A stretch of 64,000 nucleotides of DNA. Origin: Dryocosmus kuriphilus (Eukaryota; Arthropoda; Insecta; Hymenoptera; Cynipidae). The DNA is taken from assembly GCA_038277395.1 (NCBI GenBank), contig CM076196.1, forward strand, positions 128,709,410 through 128,773,409, in the 5' to 3' direction. The notes under the pieces were generated by a model. The model saw only the letters and a list, made by a program, of their open reading frames with translations, was not told the origin of the DNA and searched no databases. How positions within the stretch are numbered: position 1 is the first letter of the stretch; every line of letters starts with the position of its first letter. Position numbers and translations under genes: made by a program. Shown here piece after piece: positions 10,635-20,840 of this stretch.

Positions 10635-11971
10635 GGTAATATTAACTAAATAAAATTTCCATATATAATAGATATTACATGGAGGTCCCGAAAAAATGCG
10701 AATCTAATGTCGCACTTAAAACTTGAAGATGAGGTGCAAATTTCTGAATTTCATGCAGTTCTAAAATATAAAACGCTCAATCACATTGTCACGAGCGAGA
10801 ATACCGACTTGAAACCGTTAAAGGCGCAACTTATAAGTGGAACGAGCGAGGACCTCGTTCATCAGATTTTGAAATGACCTCAAAATGACCTTGAGGGATC
10901 AAATAAACAACGGATTCGGATTCAGCAAACCCAAAAAGGTTTTTCAAGTTTATTGCACGGCTTTTCCTGTATTTGACCTTCAAATGACCTTGAACCTGAC
11001 GTGATGGAGGTAAATAGACCTCGGATTCATATTCAGCGCGTCAAAATACATAAGGATAAAGTGGTCTTGTCAAATAGTCATGACCTTCTTTTTTTTTTGT
11101 AAACCAGTGTTATTTATCCAACTGTTACGAGAAGCATCAAATCCTAACCTATTTACAAATGGCTTATTTCCCAGCTTTTATTATTTCTTTTCCGACAGAT
11201 GAATATCGAAATGTTTAACTTTTGAAAGCGTTCCTAAGTAACTGATTCAATATTTCTTATTTAATTTTACTATAAATAACACTGTTGTCCCATCTGGATG
11301 CATGCAATTTCTCAAAACTTGTTTATATTTACTGAGGGGCAAGAGGAATTTGCAGTTAAATAAAATACTCTAAATTTGCATTCAGTGATTACAAACCTTA
11401 GAACATCAGTTATAGAAAACTCTAAAACTAAAATGAGTCTCTTACACTTTTTCTTTTATAATAACCAAAATGAGTTCTGTTAAAAAAAATTAAGATGAAT
11501 TACATATCATAAATAAGTATTTATAATGTTTAAAAATCACATTGTATTTAGCTTATTAAAGGAACTATATATTATTGATTATTAGGAAGACATTGCACAT
11601 TTAGTACGATACTGGGTCTATTTTATTAGTTTTTATAAATTAACGAGGTAAAACTTACAATCACATATATTACATGTATTAATTCTACTATTGGAAATAG
11701 TAAACTAGCTTTTAAGCTGTTAAAGAATCATCTAATACAAATCTTATTTCATAACACCAGCCTCTATTATTACATTAAGATTGAAATTATTTCAATGCGT
11801 TATTTCTATTTCAGGTATGAGTAACCGCAATCAATGTATCAAATAAATCAGCTACATAAATTTTATAATCCACTGTGAGAAACATTGAAATAGTCTTTAA
11901 TACAACAGAGTAATATGTAAAAAATCCAATTCATTTAACTGAAACCTTGCAATAATAACACGAATAGTGAA

Positions 11972-12979
11972 CCCTGCTAAAAATGCCAGATAGGATCCGA
12001 TAGAGACGGATAGGATTCGGAATCTTATCGTGTTCTATCCGGAAACTTATACGGTATTTGTGTCTGGTTTCTTATCTGGCTATATACGGAATATTCTCGG
12101 CCCGTCTTTTGTCCTATACGATTTCTTATCCGGTTCTATCTGGCAATTGATCGGTATTTAAAATTTTTCAATCTGGTTTCTTATCTGGCTCTGCACGGAA
12201 TATTTTCGGCACCCGCATAGCCCGTTCCTGTTTCTTATATAGTTCTATCCGGAAACTTATACGGTATTTGTGTCCGTTTTCTTATCCGGTTCTATCCGGC
12301 AGTTTGTCGATATTTAAAATTTTTCTATTTGGTTTCTTATCTGGCTCTATACGGAATATTTTCAGTACCCGCATTGCCTTATCCTACCAGATACTCGTAC
12401 TAAGAAAGCACCAAAAAAAGGATCGATGACGATCAAACAGATGTATTAGATACATCTTTTCATTCTAACTAATAGTGAAAAATTGTGGCTAACTTATAGC
12501 CCCGACGATCGACTACTATTGTGAGACAAGAACCCCTGCGCTCTTGGCGGAATTATTCTGAACTACTGACCAGATAGAAAACCATTTTCGGCCTTTACAC
12601 CCAGCTTTAGATCCGACAAAGTTCCGGATAGGGCCAGATAAGATTCTGTCGGGCGAATAATTAAATTTTATGATTTACATGTCCGCTGGAAAGCCGGATG
12701 GAACCAGATAGAAAATCATTTTTGGCTTTGTCACTCAACTTTGGTTCCGACAAAGTTCCGGATAGGACCGGATTAAATACCACTTTTAACTTAGTCAAAT
12801 ATAACTTCGATATGTCATCCCGAATAGAATCCAGATAAGACCGCTATTTTTCCGCGAAAGATATTACGAACCGAATAAGACCCGGATAGGGCCAGACAAG
12901 AATCCAAAGTGGGCTATCCGGTCTATTATCCGGTTTGTTATCTGGTTCTATCAGATGCTATACGTCATTTTAAGCAGGG
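11972..12979. mobile_element. 1.0-kb CCCTGCT-ended MITE
   Basis: Ends are CCCTGCTAAAAATG and CATTTTAAGCAGGG. A 2-bp duplication AA lies at 11970-11971 and 12980-12981. The right arm has the exact empty site, GAATAGTGAAGTATTG on the complementary strand near 14725. The interior is many diverged copies of a RGATAGRACCGGATAR phrase and its inverse, so the element folds extensively. No coding capacity. Confidence 0.88.
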
Positions 12980-13230
12980 AAGTATTGAAGGTATTAAAAT
13001 CAATCATTGTCAACGAAAAAATATTCTTCTTATGTCAGCATTAAACTCTAGTTAAAATAAATCAAGGTCAAGGGATAAAAAGGCAGACTGGATAAATAAT
13101 GAATAGATTTTTACTATGGATTCCTATGCTAATTATCAAAATGGTTGATTTCTTGCATATAAGTATAAAGATTTCTTTCAGTGATATTAAAACTGAAATT
13201 TAACTCATTTAACTATTAAAATATTTTAGG

Positions 13231-13262
13231 AATAGGAGGAGGAGGAGGAGGTGGTGGTGGTT
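13231..13262. repeat. (GGA)n(GGT)n simple repeat
   Basis: GGA triplets pass into GGT triplets. The longer inverted counterpart lies at 14403-14490. Confidence 0.9.
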
Positions 13263-13317
13263 ACGGAGAGGGTTGAGTAGGATCATTGTGTAGTTGAAAC
13301 AAGGAGTTACGGAGAAA

Positions 13318-13411
13318 TGTTGATTTCAATTATTACACACCATAAATCATATGTTAGAAGCATCAAAGTATGTGATGCGCCTCTCCTGCATTTAAAAACT
13401 AATATTAATTA
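13318..13411 (+). pseudogene. Duplicated 5' end of the loop gene (left arm)
   Basis: ATG at 13318 opens MLISIITHHKSYVRSIKVCD and runs about 30 codons to TAA. It matches the N-terminus of the 13636-14349 frame except for two or three substitutions. The palindrome therefore includes the gene's start and upstream region but not its body, and this copy is a truncated mirror of the gene. Confidence 0.8.
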
Positions 13412-13430
13412 AGGTGAGCGGAATGAAGAA

Positions 13431-14212
13431 GAATTACACATACATTTTGAAAATTATATTTATCTAATTTATTGCAATATAGTAAATTTAAAGAACTACA
13501 TATAACATTTTATATCTGATCCTTAAATTATAAGTACAGGAAATGTTCAATCCAATAATTCAAATGTTAATTCAACTATTAGAAATATTGAACCAGCCGT
13601 TGTGAAAGTTTTTACATCAATTAATAATAATATTATCATTCAATAATTCCAGCCTCTCTTAATTCATTAATGATTGCAATTATTCCAAGCGACTTATTTC
13701 TGCTTCCAGATGATTGGAATTGTAAAAGTGAGCACATTCGATCTACCAATTCATTCGGATCTTCCCAGTAATCTGAAAATTTTGTCTCTATTTTATATTC
13801 AGAGGAAAAATCACTTTCAACGTCATCTTCATCACCATCATCCTCATCTTCATTATTATCACCCTCATCCATCTTTTCATTATTACCATCATCATCAGCA
13901 TCATTATTGATTGTCACGAATGTTGAATTATCATGTTGATCAAACTCTTCTTTTTCATCTTCATGTTCTGATTCGAATTTTCGCTTCTTCACTTGTGACT
14001 TCAATTCAGGTTTAGCCTTCTGAGTAATGCCCACAAGTTTCGTTAATGGAGTAGAATGTAGTTCGACTTCTTTCTGAATATCTCGATCCTCATTAGGTTT
14101 CAAATTTTTCTGCTTTCGATGAATTGCGTCATTAGTCTTTCTATTCTTTTTGTTGCTCTTTTGAATTGTTCTTATAGCTTCAGACACGTCTGCAATTTTT
14201 TGAAAGCCTCTC

Positions 14213-14234
<22 letters not shown>
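13431..14234. other. Unique loop of the giant palindrome
   Basis: The only non-duplicated part of the foldback element. It is AT-rich to 13630, then holds the body of the acidic ORF on the minus strand. Confidence 0.75.
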
Positions 14235-14243
<9 letters not shown>

Positions 14244-14349
14244 TCCGTTTACCTGAATTAATATTAGTTTCTAAATGCAGGAGAGGCTCATCACATACTT
14301 TGATGCTTCTAACATATGATTTATGGTGTGTAATAATTGAAATCAACAT
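13636..14349 (-). CDS. Acidic, low-complexity protein of the Polinton-like element
   Basis: An intact 237-codon frame. Residues 1-32 come from the palindrome arm. A nine-Asp run at about 37-46 is encoded by a (CAT)n repeat. A Lys/Arg-rich stretch follows at about 65-130, a long Asp/Glu/Asn stretch at about 135-185, and then a compact C-terminus with WEDPNELVDRMCSLL and IIAIINELREAGIIE. I recall C-termini of this kind in arthropod Polinton-type elements, which agrees with the 6-bp duplication, but I cannot check it. Function unknown. The start at 14349 is supported because the same ATG is preserved in the mirrored arm. It is the only intact frame in the element, yet the repeat-coded parts make conserved function doubtful. 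Confidence 0.5.
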
Positions 14350-14402
14350 TTCTCCGTAACTCCTTGTTTCAACTACATAATGATCCTCCTCAACACTCTC
14401 CG

Positions 14403-14490
14403 TAACCCACCACCACCACCACCACCACCTCCTCCTCCTCCTCCTCCTCCTCCTCTTCCTACCTCTCCTCCTCCTCCTCTTCCTAAAATA
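14403..14490. repeat. (CCA)n(CCT)n simple repeat
   Basis: CCA triplets then CCT triplets with a few interruptions. Inverted counterpart of 13231-13262 but expanded, as expected for slippage after arm duplication. Confidence 0.9.
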
Positions 14491-15724
14491 TTTTAATAGT
14501 TAAATGAGTTTAATTTCAGTTTTAATATCACTGAAAGAAATCTTTATACTTATATGCAAGAAATCAATCATTTTGCTAATTAGCATAGGGATCAATAGTA
14601 CAAATCTATTCATTATTCATCTAGTCTGCCTTTTTATCCCTTGACATTGATTTATTTTAACTAGAGTTTAATGCTGACATAAGAAAAGTATTGTTTCGTT
14701 GACAATGATTGATTTTAATATCTTCAATACTTCACTATTCATGTTATTTATTGCAAGGTTTCAGTTAAATGAATTGGATTTTTAACATATTACTCTGTTG
14801 TGTTAAAGACTATTTCAAAGTTTCTTACAGTGGATTATAAAATTTATGCAGCTGATTTATTTGGTACATTGATTGCGGTTACTCATACATGAAACAGAAA
14901 TAACGCATTGAAATAATTTCAATTTTAATGTAATAATAGAGGCTGGTGTTATGAAATAAGATTTGTATTAGATGATACTTTAACAGCTTAAAAGCTAGTT
15001 TATTATTTCCAATAGTAGAATTAATACATGTAATATATATAATCGTAAATTTTACCTCCTTAATTTATAAAAACTAATAAAATAGACCCAGCATGGTACC
15101 AAATGTGCAATGTTTTCCTATTAATCAATAATATATAGTTCCTTTAATAAGTTAAATACAATGTGATTTTTAAACATTATAAATACATGTTTATGATATG
15201 TAATTCATCTTAATTTTTTTTAACAGAACTCATTTTGGTTATTATAAAAGAAAAAGTGTAAGAGACTCATTTTAGTTTTAGAGTTTTCTATAACTGATGG
15301 TCTAAGGTTTGTAATCACTGAATGTAAATTTTGAGTATTTTATTTAACTACAAACTCCTCTTGCCCCTCAGTAAATATAAACAAGTTTTGAGAAATTTCA
15401 TGCATCAAGATTGGACAACAGAGTTATTTATAGTAAAATCAAATAAGAAATATTGAATCAGTTACTTAGAAGCGCTTTCAAAAGTCAAACATTTCGATAT
15501 TTCTCTGTCGGAAAAAAAAATAACAAAAGCTGGGAAATAAGCGATTTGTAAATAGGTTAGGATTTGATGCTTCTCGTAATAGTTGGATAATAAATTCAGA
15601 TATGTAAAATAGGTTCACTCTTCGATTATTACTGACAAACGCATTATTTAAAATACTTTAAATCTATTTTATAGCATTTTAGGGGATATGTTGTAATATT
15701 TTACGGAGAATTTCGTAAAACGTA

Positions 15725-15736
15725 AGACCTACATTC
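15725..15736. repeat. LINE target duplication, 5' copy
   Basis: AAGACCTACATTC-type sequence recurs as AAGACTTACATTC at 16477-16488 after the poly(A) tail. A long imperfect duplication of this kind is typical of target-primed LINE insertion. Confidence 0.75.
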
Positions 15737-16476
15737 CCTCCCTGGGAAAACCGCATGACCTTGTAGCTGGTGGGAGGGTTTAGGGGACCAATCGGACGAG
15801 CGACCTAAAGTAGGTGAACCAGAGAGACTGTATCTCGAGATACGGCTGCTCTGGGGAACTGGGGGTTTCTGGTCTGCGGGACCCTGACCAAGAAGCGATC
15901 CATCCAGGGGGTAATGGCAAAACCTCCTGAAATATCGAGGGCGCGAGTCCTCATGCTCCCAAGCTAAGATGTGATCGCCGTGTCGAGGGCTGAATGGCAC
16001 CCGGGTTACCAAATCCCTGAATGCTCCAGTTTGCCCCCTCAATTGAGACGGGCATGGCGGACTTTGAGTGAGGTGTCAAAGCGGAGACTTAGGGATACCA
16101 GGTCAAATCCCTTAGTATTCAGACCCTCTCCCTGTAAGCGGGGCTCTGCAGGGAGCAGTCCTTTAAATCCCCAGCTTCTCACGTGGGGCCCAATATGGCG
16201 AACACAGAAAACAAAATAAATGAGGATCTCCCTGGAGAATCTTCATCTAACTCATCGCGAATGGGGGACGGCCCTAATGGAGCGGTCCTTCAGCAATGAA
16301 GAACACAACAGTTGTAGATAGCAGTATCTCAACTGTTGAAAATAAATCGAAAGGCACAATGAGCTTAGTCTGAGCACCAGGGGGAGGGGTTTTAGTCGGT
16401 AAGAATCCGACACTACCCGATCTGGGGTGTCTTATGCAAGATTTCCCCTCCTCCAACCACAAAAAAAAAAAAGAAA
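15737..16476 (+). mobile_element. Internally deleted LINE (5' UTR joined to 3' UTR)
   Basis: About 740 bp, plus strand, ending in an A-run (16461-16477) and flanked by a 12-13-bp duplication. The first ~460 bp are GC-rich leader sequence. A short frame begins ATGGCGAACACAGAAAAC at 16195 and ends at 16299. The rest is an untranslated tail with a GTCGG/CCGAC hairpin (TCGGTAAGAATCCGA) like insect non-LTR 3' ends. It lacks nearly all of ORF1 and all of ORF2, so it is a non-autonomous derivative that keeps both ends. Its presence at the same place in both arms means it predates the palindrome or was copied between arms. Confidence 0.7.
16195..16299 (+). pseudogene. ORF1 start remnant of the deleted LINE
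   Basis: ATG begins MANTENKINEDLPGESSSNS and stops after 34 codons. It sits directly after the GC-rich leader where ORF1 of a complete LINE would begin. The mirrored start in the left arm is at about 7426 on the minus strand. Too short to identify the LINE clade. Confidence 0.4.
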
Positions 16477-17111
16477 AGACTTACATTCGTATCTTGACTT
16501 TATCAGCAAATTAAATGTTTATATATTCCATAGATATGCGTCACTCGTCTCCAGTTATCTCTTTGCTTTTTCATTAACTAACTCCTTAGCGAATTTCTCT
16601 TTGATATTTGTTGACAGGAAGCTGACGTCATATTTTGTGTGACACCAAGGGTAGGTTAAACATGATACACTTATCTTAATGTCTAAAATCACATTGTGGA
16701 AGATCTCGCAAATACACAGAAATGACTTTAGATTATTTTTTGCATATTTTGAGCTGTACAATTGCTTTCCTGATTATTTTCTATTTAGCATGGACATGAA
16801 CCCTTTTCCCAAGAATCACATTATTAACCTTGCAAGATTTCTGTAAAATTGAGAATTTATTGTTTTCGAATAGTATTAATGATCTTTTAAATGACGTAAT
16901 AGCATTTTCGGAGATATGATGTAATATTTTGAAAGAGTTTGGAAAAACGTAAGTCTTACTTTGATTATTGAACTTACGATTTTTCAACAATTAAGTAAAA
17001 TATTTTTTAAACGACATAACAGCAACGTAAGAAGAACAGAGAGACTTCTTTTTATAATTTTTTATGCTAAATCTTCAAATCATGGTAGATGAATTACTAT
17101 TTCTAAAAATA

Positions 17112-17142
<31 letters not shown>

Positions 17143-17144
17143 GG
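17112..17144. repeat. (GA)n microsatellite
   Basis: GA dinucleotide run with one GGG interruption. Inverted counterpart of 6474-6511. Confidence 0.9.
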
Positions 17145-17509
17145 CGCTTAAAGAAGAGCGAGTGTGAAATCTGTTAATAAAATGTATGTCACCTTTCATC
17201 TCAAGCTTCGAGAATGCTAATACATACTATATTACATATTTAACATTAAGAGATAAACGCACCGATTTAAAGTGGTGCTACAAACCATAAAACCTTCAAT
17301 AAAATGCATTCTGATATTGCAGTGTTTTATATGACTTGGGATTATTATTATTATTATTATTCTTTGGGTGGCTAACTATAGAATTTTCTGTATATATCCT
17401 CAACTAATGTACGTTCTATCTTTGTTTATTAATATATCCCCTCTTTATCTTAAATTTATAGAAAAATGTACATCATAAATACCCCAAGTCGTCACATAAG
17501 TCCAATGTC

Positions 17510-18085
17510 AGCAACCCACCGTACTTAGTTACTGATTCAATGACATTTTACCACAGACACGAACCATCATCATCGCCTGCTTGTAAATGAATGTTTTCAT
17601 AGAAATTTAGCGCGGACATTAACCACCATCACCAGTCAGTTACTGACTAATTTCACAGATATTCAGCACGGACATGAACCATCATCGACTTTCGATTACT
17701 GATTAATTTTGCAGACATTTAGCCTGGAACAGAACCCTTCCGCCGAACTGGTTTTACAAACATTTAGCTTGGAACAAAACCTTGCCCCTGAAACCTATAT
17801 CTCAGCAACCCGCCGTAATTGACTACTGACTGAATTTCATTTTAGCACGGACACAAACCACCATTTCTTGTTGATTATTGACTAATTTTTACATACATTG
17901 TAGCCTAGAATAGAACCCTTCTGCCAAACTGTGGTTTTACAATCATTTATCTTGAAACAGAAACCTGCTTATGAAGCCTGTAGCTCGGCAACCCACCTTA
18001 CATTTTTTAATTTAGACATTTACCAACATCGATGCATTCCTAAATTACTGATTATTGCCTGCAGCTCGGCAACCCTCCTTACTTT
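17510..18085. repeat. Degenerate minisatellite, right arm
   Basis: Inverted counterpart of 5690-6130, with more units: recurring GCAACCCRCC, GACATTTAGC and GGACAYGAACCATCATC phrases. Short frames over it are not genes. Confidence 0.65.
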
Positions 18086-19209
18086 GAAAATTTCTTTAGT
18101 GTATCATTTAGTTTTGTAAGAATTAAAATTTTGTCCGAAAAACATCCCTTTTTCTAAATACCTTTTTTGTCTTATGTTTTACCGTTTTCGAGTATTACAA
18201 GGTTTTAGTTAAATGAATTGGATTTTTAGCATATTGCTCTGTTGTGTTAAAGCTTATTTAAAACTTTCTCACAGTGAAAAAAGGATATGCAGTCACAAAG
18301 ATCATGAAAGTTCAAACGAAATATGGAAAAAAATTCATGACCGAGTTGGACAACGAGATGTTGGTATACTTACCGAACCCAATAAACAAAATCTTAGAAG
18401 ATCCACAATACATGAAAACATTTGAGAAACTGGAAATTGCTGTCCAGAAGAAAAAACTTTCCTTTTACTAGTTGGTGGTAAATACAACATTTTCGAATTT
18501 CAATATGCTGATTGAGTAAATAAATTATAATATTTACTGATACATTCTCTGTGTACTTATTTCCTAATTTTAGTTTATAGATAAGTTAAATTCAGTTCGC
18601 TTTGATTTTCATTATTCGTTTCTCAACGATGGATATCCAACACATCGATGGGTTGAATTTCTTTCCATAATAACATCGGGGGACTTTGGAACATCGATGG
18701 GTAGAAATTTCCAATATTGTTAACTCTTGTTATCGTTAAATTACAGGTAAGTATTTTATTAAATTTACCTTTATAATCTATGCGTTTCGAAAAATTGCAT
18801 GCGAGTGAAATCGAGCGAAGCTGGGTGAATGTATGTGTTCGCGCGGCATCGTATATGTATGTAAATGAAGAAGGGTGAGTGAAATCGAGCGAAGTTGGGT
18901 GAATGCATGGGTTTGTGTGGCATCGTATATGTACGTAAATGAAGAAGTGTGTGTGTGTAAAATAATCTATGCGTGTCGATAAATTGCATTATTGTGCGTG
19001 TTCCAACAAGCTTGAGATATTACGTCATCATGCTTGTCGAAACCTGTCTAGAGATGCCGCGTCGGAGGGGAAAGGGCGGGTGGGAGGGGAAGCGGAAGCC
19101 GGGGAGAGGAATCGCTACGGCCGAGGAAGCCTGTGGAGAGTGAGAGAGATAGAGAGAAAGAGAGAGGATATTCGAGAAGTAAATTCCAATACATAACCTT
19201 AATAGTAAC

Positions 19210-19535
19210 AAGGAATGTATTCTGACTTACGCTACAGGGAAAAGTGATTGCATTTCTTGAGCAATGTTTTTCAGTATCTGATTATTTTGAGATTTTCGAG
19301 CTTTGATTCAGGAACTATTAGTCGTACGGAATTTTACAAGAGGAAAAAGTGATTGCATTTCTTGAGCACAATTTTTGTTTTTCAATATCTGATTATTTTG
19401 AGATTTTCGAGTTTTGATTCAGGAACTATTAGTCGTACGGAATTTTAGGAAGGCAAAAGTGATTGCATGTCTTGAGTACAACTCAGAAAAATAATTTTTT
19501 TTCAATATCTGATTATTTTGAGATTTTAAATTATT
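19210..19535. repeat. ~115-bp minisatellite, right arm
   Basis: Three units with GTGATTGCATTTCTTGAG, TCTGATTATTTTGAGATTTT and GGAACTATTAGTCGTACGGA. Inverted counterpart of 3495-3825. Confidence 0.8.
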
Positions 19536-19599
19536 CTATCGTCTTGCTCAACGTGATGATCTATTGTGCAATATCGAGACTCCCCCTTTGCCCCTCCAA

Positions 19600-19815
19600 C
19601 CCTTCTCACACCCATAATGCCATTAAAATAATGAGCTCAGTGTTGGATAGAGAGGGGGAAAGCGTGTTCAAACCTGCATCGTTTGCCTGTCGAAATAAAT
19701 GGAGATGAATTCTCGCGTCTTTAAACTTTTAGGATCAATGACATCATAATAATGGGGTCAACGCTAGAGAGAGGGGGGGAAAGCATGTTTGAACCTGCAT
19801 CCCATTGAATTTATG
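19600..19815. repeat. ~125-bp minisatellite, right arm, two units
   Basis: Inverted counterpart of 3100-3430, with GGGGGAAAGCRTGTTYRAACC and CATAATAATGGGGTCA phrases. Confidence 0.8.
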
Positions 19816-20205
19816 CTCTTATATTTTAGTATACAAGCCGATGGAGAGTGAAAGAGAGAGGGAATTTTCGAGAAGTAAATTCCAATACATAACCTTAATA
19901 GTAATAAGGAATGCGACGTTCACGCAAAGCTTGTAGTGGTGATACATATGGTAAACACCTACCTCAACATTCCTATTTTACCGATACAAGGTAATACCGA
20001 CTGTCGATAACGAACATTGGTGCCATCTATTGGTGAAAAAAGGAAGTTTGTTGTTATGGAACCCTACCTTACCGACACAGGGTAAGACCGACTGTCTACA
20101 ACTTAGCACGGACACGTACCACTGAGGCAGTAATGGCGCCATCTGTCGGCGACAGCGCGAAGCTTGTCGTGGGTGAGGCCGGACATACATAGCTCTATTA
20201 CTACT

Positions 20206-20211
20206 CATAAC
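20206..20211. repeat. 6-bp target duplication CATAAC, right copy
   Basis: Follows the CTACT terminus of the giant palindrome. Pairs with 2744-2749. Confidence 0.85.
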
Positions 20212-20708
20212 CTTCGGCCGAAGCCGAACCCGAAGCCGACGGTTACAAAATTAGATATTTAGATGAAAATTCGACTTAAGTATACATAACATGTAAGTTT
20301 AAAACTAATTCTGAAATTGCACCATTACAAAAAAATATAAACACTTTTTTTCATATTTACTTATTACAATAATACTATGTAATATGTATAGTGCATAATA
20401 CTATGTACTATGTTATGTTACATAACAGTACCAAACCAGGCTTTGAGCAATGCAAGTCAAGTGCAGGGAGAGACCGACATGCAGCGCCATCGAACGGTGA
20501 CGATCTCCCATTAGAGTGAACACCCTCTGGTGTCACGCGAACTGCACATTTGTATTATTTCGTTCATTTTCGACGTTTGAATACAAAACTTCGGCTTCGG
20601 TCAAACCTTCGGCTGATTCTGGCCGAAGCCGAATATGCGTCCGAAGGTGCCTTTTTGACCGAAGGTAGTTAAAGCCGAAGTCGAAGCCGAAGCTTCGGTC
20701 GGACACTA

Positions 20709-20716
20709 ACAATGAC
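20709..20716. repeat. 8-bp target duplication ACAATGAC, right copy
   Basis: Pairs with 2665-2672. Closes the hAT element. Confidence 0.9.
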
Positions 20717-20840
20717 ACTATCAAAAAGAACACGTACACTGAAAAAAATCTAAATCTGTTTCGACTTTTTCCTATAGCGCACGCCAAAAAACGTACGGGC
20801 GCTGTCTTATCAATTCGCTCGAACTCCATCCTTCTCAGTA
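20717..20840. other. Short unique spacer between two composite elements
   Basis: About 124 bp separate the hAT target duplication from the second long-TIR element. No feature seen. Confidence 0.5.

Larger units (their letters stand above)
8202..11109 (-). mobile_element. CACTGG-ended DNA transposon (CMC-like), 2.9 kb
   Basis: Inverted ends start CACTGGTTTACAAAAAAAAA and match for at least 160 bp (8202-8370 against 10930-11109). Inside them are repeated CCGAATCCG and TCAAGGTCA phrases. Ends of CACT(A/G) type plus a 3-bp duplication resemble the CMC/EnSpm group; this is inference, since no domain search was possible. The element is absent from the matching point of the right arm, which proves a one-sided insertion and confirms the borders. 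It carries one broken gene on the minus strand (8898-10634). Confidence 0.75.
2750..13430. repeat. Left arm of the giant inverted repeat
   Basis: Reads inward as the inverted copy of 14235-20205. After subtracting three one-sided insertions (about 4.66 kb) and a ~250-bp one-sided duplication, the arm is about 5.8 kb, close to the ~5.97-kb right arm. Anchors checked by eye include 2770-2830 with 20140-20190, 5440-5600 with 18180-18350, 6630-6830 with 16790-16990, 11115-11230 with 15460-15590, and 13140-13410 with 14240-14570. Confidence 0.9.
2750..20205. mobile_element. Polinton/Maverick-like giant foldback element (non-autonomous)
   Basis: A 17,456-bp insertion with 6-bp target duplications (CATAAC) and AG...CT ends, both reported hallmarks of Polinton/Maverick elements. 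Left end AGTAGAGCTATGTATGTCC; right end, read inward, AGTAGTAATAGAGCTATG, identical apart from a 6-bp indel. Almost all of it is palindromic: left arm about 2750-13430 (with three later insertions) and right arm about 14235-20205, leaving a loop of about 0.8 kb. No polymerase, integrase, ATPase or major capsid frame is present. The only plausible gene is the acidic ORF at 13636-14349. The Polinton assignment rests on duplication length, end dinucleotides and that ORF. A different large foldback class is the alternative. Confidence 0.65.
14235..20205. repeat. Right arm of the giant inverted repeat
   Basis: Inverted counterpart of 2750-13430. It lacks the three insertions found in the left arm, so it supplies their empty sites. 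It holds the full LINE copy (15737-16476) and single or fewer units of several minisatellites. Confidence 0.9.
2673..20708. mobile_element. Non-autonomous hAT-type element, split by a 17.5-kb insertion
   Basis: The ends are exact inverted repeats of at least 16 bp (TAGTGTCCGACCGAAG), and the TAGTG start fits Ac-type hAT ends. A perfect 8-bp duplication (ACAATGAC) flanks them. The element itself is only 2673-2749 plus 20212-20708 (about 574 bp). Both parts are rich in CCGAAGG/TTCGGC subterminal repeats. It has no transposase, so it must have been moved in trans. Everything between the two parts is a later insertion bounded by its own 6-bp duplication. Confidence 0.88.

Noticed and set aside
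2750..20205. Whole palindrome as an assembly artefact (false inverted join)
   Set aside because: The arms differ by three precise insertions, unit-number changes and many substitutions, and clean target duplications flank the outside. A simple artefact would give near-identical arms. Long-read proof is still desirable.
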